Origin: Bacillota bacterium
Lineage (GTDB): Bacteria; Bacillota_I; Bacilli_A; Acholeplasmatales; UBA5453
Direction of reading: 5' to 3'
NCBI GenBank assembly: GCA_023436805.1
Contig: JAEZHT010000076.1
Span: 1-49,499, forward strand
DNA length: 49,499 bases
A program made the translations under genes and the position numbers. Each line of letters begins with the position of its first letter. Position 1 is the first letter of the stretch. Below are positions 1-7,735 of this stretch, piece after piece. The notes beneath the pieces were generated by a model, which worked only from the letters and a program-made list of their open reading frames with translations, did no database searches and had not been told where the DNA came from.

Positions 1-424
1 GGTATAAATGGATGTTATTGGCTAAACAATAGGCTTTGATTTCATCGAAAGATTGGTGTGGATAAACCATTTCAATGTGGTTTTCTTCTTTATCAAATAA
101 GATGTCTCCCCCACCAATTGAGCGGACAGAAATGGTATCCAATAAGGTATCATTTTCAAAAACTTCAAACACAAAATAGTTTGGGTGGTGTTTAACATCG
201 ACATTGAACTTAAACGTGACCGGTTTAGGTTTTAAGGTTTGTTCAATGATGGCGTCGGTTAAATGACCTTTACCGGTAAGGGCTAAGGAATTGTATAAAG
301 TCACGACATAATGGGTCGCGTTTTGATGCTTGTTTTTAACAAATTCCGCTGCGAATCCTGGTCCCATCGTATGAGACGATGAGGGACCATGTCCGATTTT
401 GTATAATTTTCGTAGGGATTGCAT
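1..424 (-). CDS. L-serine dehydratase, N-terminal part (runs off left edge)
   Basis: The reading frame begins with an ATG at 424 and stays open to base 1, so only the first 141 codons are in the window. The N-terminus carries the motif GHGPSSSHTMGP, the signature of the beta (SDH_beta) domain of iron-sulfur L-serine ammonia-lyases, followed by a SIGGG segment near residue 105. The family converts L-serine to pyruvate and ammonia with a 4Fe-4S cluster held mostly by the alpha domain, which lies outside the window. Whether this is a single-chain enzyme or a separate beta subunit cannot be told. A strong AGGAGGG site lies 3-4 bases before the ATG and overlaps the TAG stop of the upstream carboxypeptidase gene, so the two are probably cotranscribed. 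Confidence 0.88.
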   Translation of the reverse strand, partial: MQSLRKLYKIGHGPSSSHTMGPGFAAEFVKNKHQNATHYVVTLYNSLALTGKGHLTDAIIEQTLKPKPVTFKFNVDVKHHPNYFVFEVFENDTLLDTISVRSIGGGDILFDKEENHIEMVYPHQSFDEIKAYCLANNIHLY

Positions 425-432
425 AAGCCCTC

Positions 433-1935
433 CTAGGCCTCGATGCCTAAAATCTTTGAATACTTCTCTTTCAAATAATGAACGTAATATTGTGGGTTGA
501 ATGCTTCATTGGTAGCCTTTAAAATGAGTGCTTTTGGTTCAATGGATTTACCATATTGATGGATGTGTTCCATGAGCCACGCATTGATTTTAACGATTTC
601 ATTGTCTCTAACGACTTGTTCAATGTTGAAATCCTGATTCATACGGTGATAGATTTGAGCGGAAATCGCTGAACCTAACGCGTAGGTTGGGAAATATCCA
701 AATGAACCAAATGCCCAATGGATGTCTTGTAAGACACCTTCGGTATCTGTTTTCGGCGTTAACCCTAGATATTTCTTATAAAGCTTATTCCATACTTTAG
801 GTAGGTCTTTCGCTTGGAGTTTACCATTGAATAGTTGTTTTTCAATTTCATAACGAACCATCACATGCAAACTGTAGGTGAGTTCATCGGCTTCAACGCG
901 GATGAAGTCACGTTTGACTTGGTTGATGTATTGGATGAATGCTTGTTTGCTTACCCCTTTAAGCGCTTTAGGGAAAGTTTCAACGAGTTTGTCATAATGG
1001 GTATCCCAAAAAGCTTCACTACGACCAATCATGTTTTCATAGAAACGGGATTGTGATTCGTGTATCCCCATCGATACGCCACCTTTGAGTTCGGTATAAT
1101 CGTATTCTGGCTTCACTTGTTGTTCATAAATTGCATGTCCCATTTCATGGATGGTAGAGAAAATCGCACTTCTCACATCGTCTTCATGGTACGCGGTGGT
1201 GATACGGGTATCGACACTCGCGACCCCTGAAGTGAATGGGTGCGCGCTTTGTTTCAAAACGCCTTTGTTTTGATCGTATTTAAAGACATCCAGTAAATAG
1301 GTATTAAACGCGATTTGTTGTGCCTTAGAAAAATGCCCTTTGGTGAGTTTTCTTGATAACGATTGTTTGACTTTAGCAGCCTTCATAACGAAAGGTACCA
1401 AATCGGTTTTTAACGTGTTGAAGAAATGGTCATAGTCCACCACAGTCATGCCAGGTTCGTACATATCTAGAAGCACGTCATAGCCTTTAACTGTATCGGT
1501 TGAAAGGTATTTGACTAATTTCTTTTGATAGCTGATGACTTTTTCAAGGGTTGGTAAATAAGATGCAAAATCGTTGTTCTTTTTCGCATTGGACCATACA
1601 TGTCCGGCTTGTGAGAGTAACACTTGGAAATCGATATAGTCTTGTTTAGGGATTTTTCTGAGTTGGTCTAAATCTTTCTTGACGCGTTTGATTTCAACCT
1701 TTAGGTCTTCGGTTAAAGATGCTGGATTTAGTGCTAAATAGTCAATGGCTTCGATGCGTTTTGAATCCATTTCTACGTCATAAGCCAATGTTGACAACAC
1801 TTCGATTTGTTCGCTTCGGTATTGCATCGCATCGTTGGGTGTTTCGGTTTCTTGGTCCCAAGACAATAACCATAACGCGTATTGATACGCCAATTTTTGT
1901 TTTCTTGAAGCTAAATATACCTCTAAATGATTCAT
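433..1935 (-). CDS. Metallocarboxypeptidase, M32 family (thermostable carboxypeptidase Taq type)
   Basis: The 500-residue length is normal for M32 carboxypeptidases, which remove C-terminal amino acids from peptides in the cytoplasm using a metal ion. The zinc motif HEMGH is at residues 263-267. Family signatures HPFTSG and DTRIT precede it (about 232-246), and the WAFGSFGYFPTYALG segment lies in the C-terminal quarter. There is no signal peptide. The start at 1935 has an AAAGGAG site 6-7 bases upstream. The gene is followed directly by the serine dehydratase gene, giving a small amino-acid catabolic unit: peptides are trimmed and free serine is deaminated. The family call is firm; exact substrate preference cannot be read from sequence. 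Confidence 0.93.
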   Translation of the reverse strand: MNHLEVYLASRKQKLAYQYALWLLSWDQETETPNDAMQYRSEQIEVLSTLAYDVEMDSKRIEAIDYLALNPASLTEDLKVEIKRVKKDLDQLRKIPKQDYIDFQVLLSQAGHVWSNAKKNNDFASYLPTLEKVISYQKKLVKYLSTDTVKGYDVLLDMYEPGMTVVDYDHFFNTLKTDLVPFVMKAAKVKQSLSRKLTKGHFSKAQQIAFNTYLLDVFKYDQNKGVLKQSAHPFTSGVASVDTRITTAYHEDDVRSAIFSTIHEMGHAIYEQQVKPEYDYTELKGGVSMGIHESQSRFYENMIGRSEAFWDTHYDKLVETFPKALKGVSKQAFIQYINQVKRDFIRVEADELTYSLHVMVRYEIEKQLFNGKLQAKDLPKVWNKLYKKYLGLTPKTDTEGVLQDIHWAFGSFGYFPTYALGSAISAQIYHRMNQDFNIEQVVRDNEIVKINAWLMEHIHQYGKSIEPKALILKATNEAFNPQYYVHYLKEKYSKILGIEA

Positions 1936-1950
1936 GTGAAATCTCCTTTT

Positions 1951-2910
1951 TTACAATAGAATGAGGGTTGCGAGAGAAAAGTAAATCGTGAGAGAGATGA
2001 CGTCATTGAGTGTGGTCATGAATGGTCCTGACGCAACCGAGGGGTCAATCTTCATTTTTCTTAAAATCATTGGGACAAATGCCCCTGTGATTGCACCGAC
2101 CAATAAAGCCACAAATAAGGCAAGTCCAACGGTGAAACTGACTTTAATATCTACGTTGTGATTTTGGAATACCCATAAGAATAGATAACTGAACGTAAAC
2201 CCAACCAATGCCAAGAAGGTTGAATTCATCAAACCAATGAGTAACTCTTTGATGATGAATGGCTTCATATCCGCATCCGGGTCATCGTTGATGACGAGGA
2301 TGGCTTTCGCGAGCGACTGGGTGGAAATGTTACCCGCTGAATCGAGAATCATGGGTTGGAATAAAACCAAGATGATGACGGTTTGTAGGGTGTTTTCAAA
2401 GAATGATAACACCGAGGCCGTGATGAGGGATAAAGCAAGCAATATCAATAACCAAGGTAATCTTTTTTTACTTCTAATCAATGGTTTTGAATGCACATCG
2501 TATTCATTTAAGGATGCGAGTTTGTGGTAGTCTTCTAACGTTTCTTCAGCGAGTAAATCTAAAGCCATTTCCGCGGTGATGACACCTAATAGTGTTTTGG
2601 TTTTGGATAAGATTGGAATCATGTTTCGGTCATACTTTTGAACGGTATCAATGGCCTTTGAAACTGGTTCATCTTCAAAGACGAAATGATAGTTTTTACG
2701 CATGATTGCTTCAACGGTAATTGGGCTTCTCGCAATGATCAAGTCTTTTAAATCCACAACCCCAACCAATTGATCTTGATCGGTGACATAAAGGATATCA
2801 ATCAATGTATCGTCATTGGATTGTTTAACAACTTTTTTCATCGCATCCTTCACATCCATCGTTGGATGGAGTGTTAGGATGTGGGTATTCATGACTTCTC
2901 TTAGTTTCAT
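1951..2910 (-). CDS. Short MgtE-type magnesium transporter lacking the N-terminal domain
   Basis: This 319-residue protein begins directly with a CBS pair (about residues 7-125) and then has the five-helix MgtE membrane domain (about 150-319). The last helices contain the pore-type segment IDPSVASGPFMTTLND, matching the ASGP..TT..D pattern of the neighbouring full-length paralogue. The MgtE_N superhelical domain, which in characterised MgtE senses cytosolic magnesium, is absent. The start ATG overlaps the stop of the upstream mgtE as ATGA, so translation is coupled. The two products may form a mixed channel, or this one may be a gate with altered magnesium sensing; both are inference. A cobalt- or other divalent-ion-selective relative is possible. 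Confidence 0.85.
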   Translation of the reverse strand: MKLREVMNTHILTLHPTMDVKDAMKKVVKQSNDDTLIDILYVTDQDQLVGVVDLKDLIIARSPITVEAIMRKNYHFVFEDEPVSKAIDTVQKYDRNMIPILSKTKTLLGVITAEMALDLLAEETLEDYHKLASLNEYDVHSKPLIRSKKRLPWLLILLALSLITASVLSFFENTLQTVIILVLFQPMILDSAGNISTQSLAKAILVINDDPDADMKPFIIKELLIGLMNSTFLALVGFTFSYLFLWVFQNHNVDIKVSFTVGLALFVALLVGAITGAFVPMILRKMKIDPSVASGPFMTTLNDVISLTIYFSLATLILL

Positions 2911-4235
2911 AGTAACACCTCAATCATGAGGGTTGCGATCCCGTAATACGTTAAGATGGTCGTGATATCGATCACGGTGGTTAATAGTGGTCCAGACGCA
3001 CTGGCTGGGTCCAATCCGGTTTTGTTAATCAATACCGGGATGATCGCTGAGAAGAATGTTCCAATGATTAAAGACAACAATACACTTAAGCCAACGATAC
3101 TTGCGAAAATGATCGGGTCTTCAGATAAACTTGGGTTTAAGATAATGAATAAAATGGTGACGATAAAAGAAATGATTGAAAGCAATACCCCAGACAAAGC
3201 AGCAGATGACACTTCATAAAATATATTGCGTTTCACGACATTTGCTGGTTCCTTATCCGCAATCATAATCAAACTAAAGGTTAAGGTCTGTGTCCCCGCA
3301 TTCCCAATCATCGATAGGATGAGGGGTTGTAAAATGATGATGATGGTATAGTCTTTTAAGACCCCTTCAAATTGTAATGCTAGATTGGCGATGGGTAAAG
3401 CCAATAATAACAATACCACCAACCATGGTAAACGTTTCAATGCACTAAAGAAAGTAGAATCGGTATGTTCTTCCCTTAATGCTGTCATTTTTTGGAAGTC
3501 TTCAATCATTTCATCTTCATAGGTATCGATGGCGTCATCGACCGTAACGATGCCTTTTAAGATGTGGTTTTCATCCAATACCGGTAATATATTGAGACCC
3601 TCCTCTTGCATGAGGGTCGCGGTTTCTTCTTTGTCATCGGTATCTAAGACAAAGCGTGCTGGTTCATATAGAGATTCGATATCACAGGGCGATTTCGCTT
3701 TGATGAGTTTCTTTAAGGGTACGATGCCTAAAAAGGTATCGTGTTTATCCACCACAAATAAAGTCGATATGGTTTCAACCTCAGGGGCTTCAGTGATGAG
3801 TTTTTTCATCGCTTCTTTGACATCTAAATCGGTCGTGAGTGTGATGAAATCGGTATTCATGATTGAACCTGTTTCAAAGTCTTCATAAGACCTTAGAGAT
3901 AGGATGTCTTCTTTGAGTTCAGGTTCAAGCTTATCCATGAACTCTTGGGTTGTTTCTTCTTCGAGTTCATTGATGATGTCCATCGCGTCATCGGGATCCA
4001 TCTCATTTAAGATGTCCGCGGTTTCTTCAGCATCTAAGGTTTCAACAATTTGGGCTGCGTCATCGACATCGAGGTAAGATAGTAAATCCGCTTTTTGGGT
4101 ATCATCTAATAAATCGAATAAGGTTTCTCGAGCATCTTCATCTAAAGATTCATATAGTTCTTTCAGGTCATAACCATGAAGTGTTTCTAGATATAATTTT
4201 TGTTCATCAATTGACAGTGTTTTAAAATCTAACAT
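2907..4235 (-). CDS. mgtE: Magnesium transporter MgtE, full length
   Basis: This 442-residue protein has the complete MgtE architecture: an acidic helical N domain (about 1-125, rich in Asp/Glu with repeats such as LLSYLDVDDAAQIVETL), a CBS pair (about 130-250) and five membrane helices (about 270-442). The pore segment LDPASASGPLLTTVID is present. In the family, magnesium binding between N and CBS domains closes the channel. The start at 4235 is supported by an AAGGAGGG site seven bases upstream. It is the first gene of a two-gene unit with the shorter paralogue. The upstream space is only 155 bases and I see no M-box riboswitch there, but there is a perfect 12-bp inverted repeat. Confidence 0.95.
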   Translation of the reverse strand: MLDFKTLSIDEQKLYLETLHGYDLKELYESLDEDARETLFDLLDDTQKADLLSYLDVDDAAQIVETLDAEETADILNEMDPDDAMDIINELEEETTQEFMDKLEPELKEDILSLRSYEDFETGSIMNTDFITLTTDLDVKEAMKKLITEAPEVETISTLFVVDKHDTFLGIVPLKKLIKAKSPCDIESLYEPARFVLDTDDKEETATLMQEEGLNILPVLDENHILKGIVTVDDAIDTYEDEMIEDFQKMTALREEHTDSTFFSALKRLPWLVVLLLLALPIANLALQFEGVLKDYTIIIILQPLILSMIGNAGTQTLTFSLIMIADKEPANVVKRNIFYEVSSAALSGVLLSIISFIVTILFIILNPSLSEDPIIFASIVGLSVLLSLIIGTFFSAIIPVLINKTGLDPASASGPLLTTVIDITTILTYYGIATLMIEVLL

Positions 4236-4268
4236 AGTTATGCCCTCCTTTTTATAGTATAACTCAAA

Positions 4269-4306
4269 ACACGCATAATTTAGCCAAGAATGACAATTAT
4301 GCGTGT
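4269..4306 (-). terminator. Perfect 12-bp inverted repeat between ankyrin gene and mgtE
   Basis: The arms at 4269-4280 (acacgcataatt) and 4295-4306 (aattatgcgtgt) are exactly complementary, with a 14-base loop. On the minus strand the stem is followed by only four T residues, so it could be a weak terminator for the ankyrin gene. It also lies just upstream of a TATACT box at 4256-4261, so it could be an operator for mgtE. The two options cannot be separated by reading. Confidence 0.5.
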
Positions 4307-4390
4307 CTTATTCAACAAGATTTACATTTGTTTTTTAGCCAAAAAAACAAGATGCTTTCTAATCTTCTTATAAAATTTCTAACTCTACTC

Positions 4391-5227
4391 TCATTCGAAT
4401 CTTAATAGTACAATCAATTCAGTATTACCTGTTTTCAATGCATAGTCATAGGCTGTCAAACCTTCTTCACTAACTAGTGTTTTATCAGCACCATAAGTTA
4501 ACAAGATGTTAACCATTTCTATTGTAAGTTCATCAATATCTCTTAAAGAAAGTAACATTAGCGCTGAGTACCCTTTATAACCCACACCATTGATATCAAA
4601 CATTTCATTTTCAAGCAAGTAAACCATAACCAGTTTATTCTTTTCTAATGCTGATTTCAAAAAGATGTTTCCCAATTCAGTTCTTACATATGGATCACAA
4701 CCAAGACTGATTAATCTTAAAAATAATGAGTAACTTTCTTCCATGTCTATGCCATAGTAATTAATAGACTCTTCGAATACACTTATATTACCGTTTGAGT
4801 TTGTTGAATAATGCACATCTGCGCCGTGGTCTATTAGATAGTTCGCTATAAGGATTTGGTCTGGTTTATTAGAATATAGTGCATTCAATAAAGGTGTAAA
4901 ATCAGTAGTTGGATTTATGAAATTGACATTCGCTCCAGTTTCTACTAAAGCGACTACTGCGTTATAGTTTCCTATTGCAGCTGCTTCTTGTAATGGATTT
5001 CGATTATTACCATCAAGAATTAGTATTCTTATGTCAGGTGTTGAATCAATGTTTTTAGGGTTTTCAAGTAATTTGTTCAATGCTTCATCATCGAAATCTC
5101 TAATCGCTTTAATAAGTGCTTGTGAGTAACCTTGATTGTAGTCATAATGTTGATAGCCTACAATACTTAAATAACCAATAGAACCTATTAGTATTATTGA
5201 TAAAACCACTTTCAGTGTTTTATTCAT
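4391..5227 (-). CDS. Membrane-anchored ankyrin-repeat protein
   Basis: Residues about 5-24 form an uncleaved signal anchor (VVLSIILIGSIGYLSIVGY), and the rest would face outside the membrane. From about residue 60 onward there are ankyrin repeats: NPLQEAAAIGNYNAVVALVETGANVNF, then TPLLNALYSN...IANYLIDHGADVHY, then degenerate ones and a last repeat ending TYGADKTLVSEEGLTAYDYALKTGN. Ankyrin arrays bind proteins; no catalytic domain is visible. An AGAGGTGA site sits just before the ATG. The gene and the small ORF after it use more A/T than the flanking genes, which hints at later acquisition. The target is unknown. Confidence 0.82.
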   Translation of the reverse strand: MNKTLKVVLSIILIGSIGYLSIVGYQHYDYNQGYSQALIKAIRDFDDEALNKLLENPKNIDSTPDIRILILDGNNRNPLQEAAAIGNYNAVVALVETGANVNFINPTTDFTPLLNALYSNKPDQILIANYLIDHGADVHYSTNSNGNISVFEESINYYGIDMEESYSLFLRLISLGCDPYVRTELGNIFLKSALEKNKLVMVYLLENEMFDINGVGYKGYSALMLLSLRDIDELTIEMVNILLTYGADKTLVSEEGLTAYDYALKTGNTELIVLLRFE

Positions 5228-5345
5228 GTGTTCACCTCTATAAGTTTTTTAACCATAAGTAAAATCTATCAAAAATTGTTGATGAATCTTTTGAATTATT
5301 TCCCCAAAGTATCCACGGTAATACATCGACATTTCTTTGTACAGT

Positions 5346-5654
5346 TTAAGCTGTTAAAAAGACTACATCTTTAATTGATATTAAGAAACCGCCAGTATAT
5401 ATGACATATGCTAATAACGAAAATATTAGATTTGTCAATATATGGAGTTCGACTTGAGTTAATAACTGTATTCTCATAATATTTAAAAAACCATTTAGCA
5501 ATGCGACTACCAAAATCATTATATTTATTCTTTTTTGTGAAAAGTTATGAATGCTATGTATATTGAATTGTATGATGAAATAAGAGATTACTGGCCCTGC
5601 AAATGCTATTAGTGCTACTGTCTTTATAGTTTTCTGTATATTTGCTGACCCCAT
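5346..5654 (-). CDS. Small hydrophobic membrane protein, function unknown
   Basis: This open frame of 102 codons encodes about three membrane-spanning segments (roughly residues 10-30, 42-62 and 72-96) separated by short polar linkers. I do not recognise a family. There is no convincing Shine-Dalgarno site before the ATG at 5654, and the base composition is clearly more AT-rich than that of the surrounding housekeeping genes. It could be a genuine small membrane protein, the remnant of a larger one, or a chance frame. Its only neighbour on the same strand is the ankyrin protein gene 118 bases downstream, so the pair may be one accessory islet. Confidence 0.45.
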   Translation of the reverse strand: MGSANIQKTIKTVALIAFAGPVISYFIIQFNIHSIHNFSQKRINIMILVVALLNGFLNIMRIQLLTQVELHILTNLIFSLLAYVIYTGGFLISIKDVVFLTA

Positions 5655-5829
5655 TTTTCATCAACTTATTAAAATACTTTATTCCAATCTATTTTAATCC
5701 TATCATATATAAATATTTAATACTAGATGAATTTGTGTAAAAATTAACTAGATAGCATGCTTAATGTGTAGATATCAAATAAAGTGACCATATAATCATA
5801 TATATAAATCTGGCTTTGTTTGATGTACT

Positions 5830-5894
5830 AAAAATCCCCTCTAGGTAAACTTCTACAAACGTTAATCATTTGTCGTGTCTACTTAAAGGGGATT
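5830..5894 (-). terminator. Long hairpin terminator of the ABC exporter operon
   Basis: The arms aatcccct (5833-5840) and aggggatt (5887-5894) pair and flank partly complementary inner sequence, including ACAAA/TTTGT. Read on the minus strand the stem ends GGGGATTTTT. It lies 35 bases after the stop of the exporter's last gene, as expected for the operon's terminator, though the two-tiered shape is unusually long. Confidence 0.7.
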
Positions 5895-5928
5895 AGATCC
5901 TTTAGATTCTTTTATCTTATATAAACAA

Positions 5929-7734
5929 TTACTTCTTTTGATATTGTAGTTCGTATAAATGATAATACAAACCTTTTTGTTTTAATAAAGCTTGGTGTGT
6001 ACCCGCTTCTTTGATTTCACCCTTTTGCATGACAACAATCTTATCGGCGTGTTGGATGGTGGATAATCTATGTGCAACCACCAACATCGTGGATAATTTC
6101 ATCATCTTTTCTAAGGAGGTTTGAATCAAAGCTTCTGTTTCTGAGTCGATGTTCGCGGTTGCTTCATCGAGGATCATTACCGTTGGTTCATAGACCAAGG
6201 CTCTTGCGAAACTGAGTAATTGTCTTTGGCCTGTAGAGAAGTTATTACCACGTTCTCTTACCATATGGTCATAGGTGCCATCGAGTTTTTCAATGAATGT
6301 ATTCGCACCGACATACTCAGAAGCTTCTATGACTTTTTCTTTCGAAATCGTTTCGTCATTTAACGTGATGTTGCTTTGAATGGTGCCTGTAAACAAGAAT
6401 ACATCTTGTGGCATTTGTCCGATGTTGGCTCTTAAACTCGAACGTTTGATCTTTTTAATCGGTATGCCATCGATCAAGATTTCACCTTGTTGGATGTCAT
6501 AATTTCTCACGATTAAACTCATGATGGTGGTCTTACCAGAACCGGTTGCGCCAACAAAAGCGACGGTATCGTTTGGATTGACTTTAAAGGATACATCTTT
6601 TAAAACCCATTCATCTTCAACATACTTAAACCAAACGTTTTTAAACTCGATTTCACCTTTAAAGTTTTCAAGTTCAATCGAATCAATTTCATCTTCAATC
6701 TCTGGTTTGGTATCCAAGACGTCAAAGATTTTTTCTGAAGATGCCATGGCGCTTTGTAAGACGTTAAACTGTTCTGCGAGCTGTTGAACGGGTTCAAAGA
6801 GTTGTGAAGCGTATTGATACATCATGACAAGTAAACTGACCCTTAGGATGATGCTTGCTGTGGATGCCCCGGCAAGCGTCATATCGATGATGGAGGTTGA
6901 AAAATAGTATAAAACCGTGATGGTAGCGGCCATTGAGAACAAGAACATCAATGGGCGATAAATCGCGAAAACCATCAATTCATTGAAATAGGAATTTCTG
7001 AGTTTCTTGCTTTGAAGGGTAAAGGCTTTTTTCTTCTTTTCTTCTTGATTGAAAATTTGGGTGAGTCTCATCCCCGAGAGGTTTTCCGATAAGAACGCAT
7101 TGACGTTTGAGACATTGTTTCTTACTTTTCGATAAGCGTTTCGCGATAGTTTTCTAAAGATTACGGTGGAAACGAACACGAATGGGAAGACCAAGCACAT
7201 GATGAGTGTGGCTTGAAAATCAATGACAAACATGATGATCAAGTAGGTCAACATCATCAAGATGTTTCGGATTAAATTGACAATCACAGAGGAATACATT
7301 TCTGATAAGGTATTGGTATCGTTATTCACTCTCGTAACCAATTTACCTACAGGGATTTGATTGATTTGTGCATTTGATAAGGTATGGATATGGTTGAATA
7401 CATTTTTACGAATGCCGTAGACAATCTTTTGACCCGCTTCTTGTAAGAGCCAGTTTTGATAATAAATGATGAAGGAAACCCCAATCACGATGCCTAAGAA
7501 TAAAATCGATATCCATAAGAAGTTGAACATCTTATCCGAAACGCTTTGATTGCTATCGATGATTTGAATGGTATAACCAATGAGTAGTGGTCCTATCGAT
7601 GATGCTGCAACATCGAGGATCATCAAGAGTGAAGCGACGATGAAATTCTTTTGATAAGGCTTCGCGTATGAAACCAATCGTTTGACGATTTGCCAATCGG
7701 TTTTGGTGATTGTATTTTCTTTAAAGTCTTTCAT
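5929..7734 (-). CDS. ABC exporter half-transporter with canonical Walker B (BmrD/LmrD-like subunit)
   Basis: This 601-residue protein has an N-terminal six-helix ABC exporter domain (about 30-320) and a C-terminal ATPase (about 350-595). Visible motifs are Walker A GATGSGKTT, Q-loop IGQMPQDVFLF, signature FSTGQRQLL, Walker B VMILDEATANID with catalytic Glu, and the switch His in VVAHRLST. The signature departs from LSGGQ, which fits the degenerate site of a heterodimeric exporter: this signature pairs with the Asp-type Walker B of the partner encoded just upstream. There is a single base between the partner's stop and this ATG, and a GGAGGG site is embedded in the partner's end. Family members export drugs or lipids; the substrate here is unknown. 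Confidence 0.92.
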   Translation of the reverse strand: MKDFKENTITKTDWQIVKRLVSYAKPYQKNFIVASLLMILDVAASSIGPLLIGYTIQIIDSNQSVSDKMFNFLWISILFLGIVIGVSFIIYYQNWLLQEAGQKIVYGIRKNVFNHIHTLSNAQINQIPVGKLVTRVNNDTNTLSEMYSSVIVNLIRNILMMLTYLIIMFVIDFQATLIMCLVFPFVFVSTVIFRKLSRNAYRKVRNNVSNVNAFLSENLSGMRLTQIFNQEEKKKKAFTLQSKKLRNSYFNELMVFAIYRPLMFLFSMAATITVLYYFSTSIIDMTLAGASTASIILRVSLLVMMYQYASQLFEPVQQLAEQFNVLQSAMASSEKIFDVLDTKPEIEDEIDSIELENFKGEIEFKNVWFKYVEDEWVLKDVSFKVNPNDTVAFVGATGSGKTTIMSLIVRNYDIQQGEILIDGIPIKKIKRSSLRANIGQMPQDVFLFTGTIQSNITLNDETISKEKVIEASEYVGANTFIEKLDGTYDHMVRERGNNFSTGQRQLLSFARALVYEPTVMILDEATANIDSETEALIQTSLEKMMKLSTMLVVAHRLSTIQHADKIVVMQKGEIKEAGTHQALLKQKGLYYHLYELQYQKK

Positions 7735-7735
7735 A

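Noticed and set aside
4236..4390. Possible M-box magnesium riboswitch before mgtE
   Set aside because: The space is too short once the terminator-like palindrome is counted and no conserved M-box helices are recognisable.
5655..5828. Additional gene in the AT-rich gap after the small membrane protein ORF
   Set aside because: Frequent stops in all frames and no ribosome site; only AT-rich spacer is visible.
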